Shown piece after piece: positions 58,814 to 64,000 of a DNA stretch of 64,000 nt. Every line of letters begins with the position of its first letter. The first letter of the stretch is position 1. A program made the position numbers and the translations under genes. Source of the stretch: Bradyrhizobium australiense (GTDB taxonomy: Bacteria > Pseudomonadota > Alphaproteobacteria > Rhizobiales > Xanthobacteraceae). A model generated the notes under the pieces. The model ran no database searches, was not told the DNA's origin, and worked only from the letters and a program-made list of their open reading frames with translations. Where the stretch lies: positions 186,001 to 250,000 of the forward strand of contig NZ_JAAVLX010000006.1 of NCBI RefSeq assembly GCF_013114825.1, in the 5' to 3' direction.

Positions 58814-59839
58814 ATGTCGCGCATTGCATTTATCGCAGCCCTACTGACTGCACCCACGCTGGCCCACGCTGCCGAGCCGATCGCGCTGCGCGATATGGGC
58901 TCGTTCCATATCGGCGGACGCTTGGTCGAAATTTCCGGCAAGCCGGTGAAGGAAGTGACCTTCACCCCCGGCGGTGTGCCCGCAAAAGTCGATCCCAACG
59001 GCACCTATCAGGTCGAGCAGATGTATGTGCAGTATTTTCTGCCCGCCAACGAAAAGGGCGCCTATCCACTCCTGATGTGGCATGGCGGCGGCCTGACCGG
59101 CGTGACCTACGAAACGACGCCCGACGGGCGCGAGGGCTGGCTGAACTATTTTCTGCGCAAAGGCTGGGCCGTCTACAATTCCGACGCAGTCGAGCGCGGT
59201 CGTGCCGGCTGGGCGCAATATCCAGACATCTTCAAGGGCGAGCCGGTATTCCTCACGACAGCCAATCCATTCGAGCGCTTCCGCATCGGCGACGGCGCAG
59301 GCTCTTACGATCCCGATCCGGCCAAGCGGAAGCTGATGCCCGGCAGCCAGTTTCCGAACGAGGGCTACGAGAACTTCGTCAAGCAGAACGTGCCGCGCTG
59401 GACCACGACTGACGACGCCATCATTGCCGCCTATATCGCCGAGATCGACCGCGTCGGCCCTTCAATTATCCTGTTCCACAGCCAGGCCGGCAGTTTCGGC
59501 TTCAAGGTGGCGCAGGCGCGGCCCGACAAGGTCAAGGCGCTGATTGCGATCGAGCCGGCCGGCCTCGGCGATCCCGCCAGGGTCGATGTCCTGATAAACA
59601 TCCCGACGCTGATCGTCTATGGCGATTACATCGAGAAGGATTCGCGCTGGCCGAAGATTCGCGCCAACGGCATTGCCTTCGCGGATGCCATCAAGGCCGC
59701 CGGGGGCCGGGTCGATGTCATCGACCTGCCGCAGGTCGGGATCAAGGGCAATTCGCATATGGTGATGATGGACAAGAACAACGCCGAAGTCGCGGGCCTG
59801 ATCCAGAAGTGGCTGGAGAGCCAGGGGCTGACGAAGTAA
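58814..59839 (+). CDS. Secreted alpha/beta hydrolase (esterase-like)
   Basis: A 341-residue exported hydrolase: signal peptide of about 19 residues (MSRIAFIAALLTAPTLAHA), YPLLMWHGGGLTG oxyanion region near residue 95, a nucleophile Ser in IILFHSQAGSFG and catalytic His in GIKGNSHMVMMDKNN. This pattern is shared by secreted esterases of unknown substrate. GAGAGG precedes the ATG. It lies between the tcuA and tcuB genes, all on the plus strand, and may release a tricarboxylate from an ester in the periplasm. This link is inference. Confidence 0.85.
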   Translation: MSRIAFIAALLTAPTLAHAAEPIALRDMGSFHIGGRLVEISGKPVKEVTFTPGGVPAKVDPNGTYQVEQMYVQYFLPANEKGAYPLLMWHGGGLTGVTYETTPDGREGWLNYFLRKGWAVYNSDAVERGRAGWAQYPDIFKGEPVFLTTANPFERFRIGDGAGSYDPDPAKRKLMPGSQFPNEGYENFVKQNVPRWTTTDDAIIAAYIAEIDRVGPSIILFHSQAGSFGFKVAQARPDKVKALIAIEPAGLGDPARVDVLINIPTLIVYGDYIEKDSRWPKIRANGIAFADAIKAAGGRVDVIDLPQVGIKGNSHMVMMDKNNAEVAGLIQKWLESQGLTK

Positions 59840-59872
59840 GCGGGTTTTTGCTTGAGGGGCAGGAAGCAACGG

Positions 59873-60988
59873 ATGCACGGAACGCGAATCCTTGACGAAG
59901 CCGACCGCCTCATGACGGTCTGCAATTCCTGCCGCTATTGCGAGGGCCTCTGCGCGGTATTTCCGGCGATGGAAATGCGCCGCGCGTTTTCCGACGGCGA
60001 CCTCAATTATCTTGCCAATCTCTGCCACGCCTGCGGCGCCTGCTACACGGATTGCCAGTTCTCGCCGCCGCATCAATTCAACGTCAATGTCCCGAAGACG
60101 CTTGCGGTGGCGCGCACTGAATCCTGGGCGGCCTATGTCTGGCCGCGCGCCTTTGCAGGCGCCTTCGCGCGCAACGGGCTCGTCATCAGTCTTGTTGCCG
60201 CGCTCAGCGTTGCCGCATTCATTTTCGGCTTCGCCGCTTGGCACGACCGGCAGGTGCTGTTTGGCACGCACACCGGGCCGGGCGCATTTTACAAACTGAT
60301 GCCGCACAACGCGATGGCCGCGTTGTTCGGCTCGGCGTTTCTCTACGCGGTCGTTGCTTTGATGATGGGCGTGCGCGCGTTCTGGCGCGACATCGGCGAG
60401 CCCGTCGGCATGAAGACCGATGCTTCTGCGCTGTTGCAGGCCATCCGCGATGCCGGCGAGTTGCGCTACCTCGATGGCGGCGGCGTCGGCTGTTTCAACG
60501 AGGATGACCGCCCGACCGACCGCCGCCGGTTCTATCACCACTTCACCTTCTACGGCTTTGCATTGTGCTTCGCCTCGACCTGCGTTGCGACGCTCTATCA
60601 CTATCTGCTGGCGCGGCAGGCACCTTATGCATGGTGGGATCTTCCGGTGGTCCTCGGCACGCTCGGCGGCATCGGCTTGTTGATCGGGCCGATCGGCTTG
60701 CTCGCCGAGCGATCGAAGCGCGATTCCGTGCTGGTCGATGAAGCGCGTTACGGTATGGATGTCGCGTTCATCGTCATGCTGTTCCTGACCAGTCTCACAG
60801 GCATGGCGCTGCTGGTGTTACGTGAGACGGCAGCTATGGGACCGCTGCTGGCGCTGCATCTCGGCGTGGTGTTTTCGCTGTTCGTCACCATGCCCTATGG
60901 CAAGTTCGTGCACGGCATCTATCGTTTCGCCGCGCTGGTGCGCTATGCGCGGGAGCGCAGGGCGATGGCGCAAGGGGCAGGCGAATAG
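59873..60988 (+). CDS. tcuB: TcuB: 4Fe-4S and haem-type membrane electron transfer protein
   Basis: A 371-residue protein. Two ferredoxin-like clusters, CNSCRYCEGLC (Cys 17, 20, 23, 27) and CHACGACYTDC (Cys 51, 54, 57, 61), precede six hydrophobic helices (residues about 100-360) carrying several His residues suited to haem ligation. This is the TcuB layout, which takes electrons from TcuA to the quinone pool. AGGAAG lies 7 bases before the ATG at 59873. Salmonella has a TcuC transporter next; none is present here. Coding runs right up to the intergenic region at 60989. Confidence 0.92.
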   Translation: MHGTRILDEADRLMTVCNSCRYCEGLCAVFPAMEMRRAFSDGDLNYLANLCHACGACYTDCQFSPPHQFNVNVPKTLAVARTESWAAYVWPRAFAGAFARNGLVISLVAALSVAAFIFGFAAWHDRQVLFGTHTGPGAFYKLMPHNAMAALFGSAFLYAVVALMMGVRAFWRDIGEPVGMKTDASALLQAIRDAGELRYLDGGGVGCFNEDDRPTDRRRFYHHFTFYGFALCFASTCVATLYHYLLARQAPYAWWDLPVVLGTLGGIGLLIGPIGLLAERSKRDSVLVDEARYGMDVAFIVMLFLTSLTGMALLVLRETAAMGPLLALHLGVVFSLFVTMPYGKFVHGIYRFAALVRYARERRAMAQGAGE

Positions 60989-61217
60989 CATTCTTCGGCA
61001 TGGGCCAGCGAAGCGATGCAATCGTGATGTCATGCATGGAGAAATGTCCATAATGATATTGAGCCTGATCTTTGTTGATGATGTCGCGGATGTGATCGCG
61101 CGCAACGCAAGTTGATCGAGCAGTTCCCGCTGACAACTTATGCAGCTTTTTCCCAAAAGAACTTGAACCAAACGAGCCCCGCACTGTTTGCAGTGCAAGT
61201 TCACAAAGGCAACCCGG

Positions 61218-62729
61218 ATGGAACCGGAAGCCGATCCTGAGGAAGCGCTCTTTCGGGCGCCACCAACCGAGAGAGAGCTGATGAGCAATCCGTCCTCCGG
61301 CCGGCGAAATCCGGCAATCCTGAGAGTTTCCGCCATCGGCGTGGCCGGGCTGTTATCGGCGCTAATGGTGACGGCGGTGGCGCCGCCGATCGTCGCCGAT
61401 CAATCCGACCGCGCCGTCGTCAACGCGCCGGTGACGCTGCTGACCGCGCCGATCGGCGGCGAAATCGACGCGCTGACGGCGCTTCCCGGCAGTGACGTCC
61501 GTGATGGCGACAGGCTGGCGCAGATCAGCAATCCAAGGGTCGACCGCGGCACGCTCATCTCGCTGGAAGAAAAATCATCCGACGCACGTCAGAAGCTCGA
61601 TGCGACACGGGCAAAGGGTGACTCCGACCGCGCCTATGTCGCTTCCCTCGACGCCGAGCTCGCCAGCCAGGCCCAGCAACTCAAGATGCAATTCCAGTCG
61701 CAGATCGAGGAGCTGCGCGCCCGGGTCGCGCAATCCAACGCCCAGAGCGGCGAAAAGAAGGCCTTGGTGGAACGGCAAAGCAACATGGTGACCCGCAATG
61801 CCGCAAGCATGGACATGCTCAGGCCGACCACGCAGCAATTTAGTGCGGCGTTACATAACGCGGACGCAGAGGGCGCCAAGCTGAACCAGAAAATCGCGCA
61901 GCTCGATGCCCTGAGCAAGGGCATCTATGTCGGAGACGAGCTGATTGCGCTGAACAATCTGGCTCAAAAGCGCCGGGACATCGACCTCGACGCCAAGCGC
62001 ATGGAGATCGAGGAGAAGCAGCAGTCCGCCGTCCTCGCCGACCTGGAGCGCCTGATTGACGCCGAGCAGAAGCGGCTGGCGAGCCTCGCAGAAGCCGACG
62101 TGCGTTCCCGCGGCCCGGGCAAAGTGCTGACCATGGGCGCGGCAATGGGGCGTCATGTCAATGCCGGTGATACCATCAGCTCCATCGTCGATTGCGACAA
62201 ACGCTTCGTGGTCGCCATCTTCTCCTATCGGCAGGGCCAAACCATGATGCCTGGTACCCGCGTCCGCATCGACGGCAGTTCTTTCCGGTCCGGCGTCGTC
62301 AGCGCGGTGTTGCCGAAAACGAGCGATAAGGTCGACGAGCGTTTTGCGGTGCCCTTTCCACAAACCGAACGGCGCGAGCTCTATGCGATGATAACCCCGG
62401 ATGGCGCGAACGCGACTGGCGCGCAGGCGCAGGAAACGCAGACTTCGGACACCTCGACCTGCCCGGTCGGGCAGTGGGTGACGGTGACGCGCGACAACGG
62501 CATCGTGCCTTCAATGTCGGTCTCCTGGCGCCGGATCGGCAATCTTGTGGCATCATGGACTCATGAGGATAGCCGCAACCCCGACACCGCGCAAAATCAC
62601 CCGGTCGACGCGAATACCCGCCGGGCCGGCATGGCGCGGCTGCAGGCCGCTTCCCGTTCCCCGGTGCCGCAGGCGCTGAAGGCAGACGAAGACTGGTGGT
62701 CCCGAACCCGCGCACTCGTATCGCGATGA
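61218..62729 (+). CDS. HlyD/membrane-fusion-like protein, probable exopolysaccharide secretion
   Basis: A 503-residue protein: cytoplasmic head of about 33 residues, one membrane helix (residues 34-55), a lipoyl-like half (VVNAPVTLLTAPIGGEIDALTALPGSDVRDGDRLAQI), long coiled coils (about 110-300), and the second half-motif (GPGKVLTMGAAMGRHVNAGDTISSIVDC) with a beta domain. This is the HlyD/EmrA/Alg44 class. AAAGG precedes ATG 61218; ATG 61281 is an alternative. Its TGA overlaps the ATG of the next gene. The combination with an alpha/alpha-toroid protein points to alginate- or cellulose-like polysaccharide export. Confidence 0.82.
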   Translation: MEPEADPEEALFRAPPTERELMSNPSSGRRNPAILRVSAIGVAGLLSALMVTAVAPPIVADQSDRAVVNAPVTLLTAPIGGEIDALTALPGSDVRDGDRLAQISNPRVDRGTLISLEEKSSDARQKLDATRAKGDSDRAYVASLDAELASQAQQLKMQFQSQIEELRARVAQSNAQSGEKKALVERQSNMVTRNAASMDMLRPTTQQFSAALHNADAEGAKLNQKIAQLDALSKGIYVGDELIALNNLAQKRRDIDLDAKRMEIEEKQQSAVLADLERLIDAEQKRLASLAEADVRSRGPGKVLTMGAAMGRHVNAGDTISSIVDCDKRFVVAIFSYRQGQTMMPGTRVRIDGSSFRSGVVSAVLPKTSDKVDERFAVPFPQTERRELYAMITPDGANATGAQAQETQTSDTSTCPVGQWVTVTRDNGIVPSMSVSWRRIGNLVASWTHEDSRNPDTAQNHPVDANTRRAGMARLQAASRSPVPQALKADEDWWSRTRALVSR

Positions 62730-63949
62730 AGCAAGCGCTCGCGATGGTATTGTGTGCCGCGGTCCTGGGTTCGTCGTCCGCTGCGAGCAGGCAGGCGGAA
62801 AAAGCCGGCGCGTTTTGCGCCGGACTGGACAAGGCGGTGGCGCCGCTCGTTGGAGACGCCGACGCGGTCTTTATCCGCAGCTATGCACCCGGCACGGATG
62901 AGGCGAGCCTGCCTTCGGGCATCGCCAGCACCGCCTTCGTCTACGACAACGCGCTCGCCGTCATTGCGCTGATCGCCTGCGGCAACATGGCGGCCGCGAA
63001 ACCGATCGGCAACGCCTTGAGCCGGGCGGCCCGCAACGACCGGACCTTCAATGACGGCCGGATCCGCAACGCCTATCGCGCCGGCCCGGTCGGCAACGGC
63101 GCTCCCAATCTGCCGGGATGGTGGGACGAACGCGCTAAAATCTGGGCCGAGGATGCGGCGCAGGACGGCACCGCGACCGGCAACGTTGCATGGGCGGCCT
63201 TGGCGCTGCTGACGCTGCACCAGGCGACGCACGATCCGCAGTATCTCGCCGACGCGAAAGGCCTGATCGACTGGATCATCGTCGCGACCGCCTGCGATGA
63301 AGGCTTCTGTGGCGGCTTTCACGGCTATGATCCGCAGCAGGTCAAGCTCACCTGGATGTCGACGGAGCACAATGTGGACGTCTCCGCCGCCGCCAATTGG
63401 CTGTTCCGTCTGACAGGCGAGCCGAAATATGCCGACGCGGCCAGGCAAGCCCGGCAGCTCGTCAATCGCGCCTTTCGCGGAGATCACTTCCTCCTCGGCA
63501 CGAAACCCGACGGTAATCTTGCGGATGAAGGCCTGCTCGCGCTTGACGTTCAGCTCTGGCCCTGGATGGCCGCGCCCGATGCGCCTGCGGTCTGGCGAAA
63601 TGCGCTCGGCTTCGCGCAAACGCACCTTGCGGTCGATGGCGGGTTCGATTTCAACGGCGATCGCGACGGCCTCTGGATCGAGGGGACAGCGCAGGCGGCA
63701 CTGGCCTACCGGATCGCCGGCGACGCGGCGCAGAGCAACCGTCTGCTAACGGGCTTGAAGGCCGACCAAACACGCTCCGGTCTGCTCAACGCCGCGCGCA
63801 CCGCGCGACTGACGACCGGGTTATCGATCGACCCGACCGGCACCGTGCCCGACTTCTTCTACTACCGCCGCCCGCACCTCGGCGCGACAGCGTGGGCGGC
63901 GCTGGCCGAAACAGGCTGGAATCCGTTCACCGGGGAAAGAATACAATGA
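62726..63949 (+). CDS. Secreted six-hairpin (alpha/alpha-toroid) glycosidase-like protein
   Basis: A 407-residue exported protein: short signal peptide (MKQALAMVLCAAVLGSSSAA), then repeated helix-hairpin units (ASTAFVYDNALAVIALIACGNMAAAKPIGNALS, TGNVAWAALALLTLHQATHDPQYLADAKGLIDW, EHNVDVSAAANWLFRLTGEPKYADAARQARQ, WIEGTAQAALAYRIAGD), the pattern of alpha/alpha-toroid carbohydrate-active enzymes. Acidic residues in DEGLLAL and EHNVD could be catalytic. The ATG overlaps the stop of the HlyD-like gene (ATGA). No specific glycosidase family is claimed. Confidence 0.78.
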   Translation: MKQALAMVLCAAVLGSSSAASRQAEKAGAFCAGLDKAVAPLVGDADAVFIRSYAPGTDEASLPSGIASTAFVYDNALAVIALIACGNMAAAKPIGNALSRAARNDRTFNDGRIRNAYRAGPVGNGAPNLPGWWDERAKIWAEDAAQDGTATGNVAWAALALLTLHQATHDPQYLADAKGLIDWIIVATACDEGFCGGFHGYDPQQVKLTWMSTEHNVDVSAAANWLFRLTGEPKYADAARQARQLVNRAFRGDHFLLGTKPDGNLADEGLLALDVQLWPWMAAPDAPAVWRNALGFAQTHLAVDGGFDFNGDRDGLWIEGTAQAALAYRIAGDAAQSNRLLTGLKADQTRSGLLNAARTARLTTGLSIDPTGTVPDFFYYRRPHLGATAWAALAETGWNPFTGERIQ

Positions 63950-64000
63950 TATTTCCGAGCGCCAGCGATGACCTGTCGATCCTGACCATCGATGCCGGAA
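63946..64000 (+). CDS. Start of a further coupled gene, cut by the window edge
   Basis: ATG at 63946 overlaps the TGA of the preceding gene and the frame (MIFPSASDDLSILTIDAG) is open to the end of the window. Only 18 residues are visible, too few for a family call. The double ATGA coupling suggests a tightly organised operon. Confidence 0.6.
   Translation, partial: MIFPSASDDLSILTIDAG

Overview
The window looks like chromosome of a slow-growing alphaproteobacterium of the Bradyrhizobium/Rhodopseudomonas lineage. GC is high throughout, intergenic regions carry several families of palindromic repeats of the kind found in Bradyrhizobium, and the iron exporter gene mbfA has an Irr-type iron control element in front of it. 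No rRNA, tRNA, insertion sequence, phage or CRISPR array was seen. Genus assignment is inference from gene content and remembered homologs, not from a search.

Layout. (1) 1-2945: the end of a glycerate kinase gene, then a PAS-PAS-GGDEF-EAL protein. (2) 3066-18574: an aromatic-acid island. A MarR repressor (CouR-like) diverges from a branched-chain-type ABC transporter whose second permease and first ATPase are fused. A minus-strand operon follows (crotonase, feruloyl/p-coumaroyl-CoA synthetase, SDR, thioesterase, ABC binding protein), then a TRAP transporter with a DUF3237 gene, and a divergent pobA. The order closely resembles the couR/couAB/CouPSTU/TarPQM locus that I recall from Rhodopseudomonas palustris. 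Together the genes would import hydroxycinnamates, activate and shorten the side chain, and feed 4-hydroxybenzoate to PobA to give protocatechuate. Short palindromes of related form sit at the MarR/ABC, crotonase and pobA promoters, and another at the binding-protein promoter. (3) 18834-32582: mixed accessory and housekeeping genes. These include two LysR/YafY regulator regions with clear palindromic operators, two GST-like proteins, a divergent pair of cyclic-nucleotide-binding membrane proteins (one a MlotiK1-like potassium channel) and a stand-alone DUF6537 protein.

(4) 32673-46353: an acyl-CoA catabolic island. It holds a nitroreductase, two tandem paralogous acyl-CoA dehydrogenases plus a third, a second feruloyl-CoA-synthase-like ligase, a crotonase and an SDR paralogous to the one in region 2. 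A TetR regulator diverges from a thiolase gene that carries an apparent one-base deletion, then come an acyl-CoA synthetase and an epoxide hydrolase. (5) 46372-55754: mbfA with its ICE box, an amidase, small NTF2-like proteins, a zinc alcohol dehydrogenase, a large acyl-CoA dehydrogenase, an SDR lacking the catalytic Tyr, a further crotonase and an acetyltransferase. (6) 55827-60988: a DUF1127 gene and a tricarballylate-type unit (LysR, TcuA, a secreted alpha/beta hydrolase, TcuB) without a TcuC transporter. (7) 61218-end: the start of a translationally coupled, probably exopolysaccharide-related operon (HlyD-like protein, predicted alpha/alpha-toroid protein, and a gene cut by the window edge).

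Most long reading frames opposite these genes are GC-driven shadows and are omitted. Functions are assigned from motifs and remembered family resemblance; no database search was possible.
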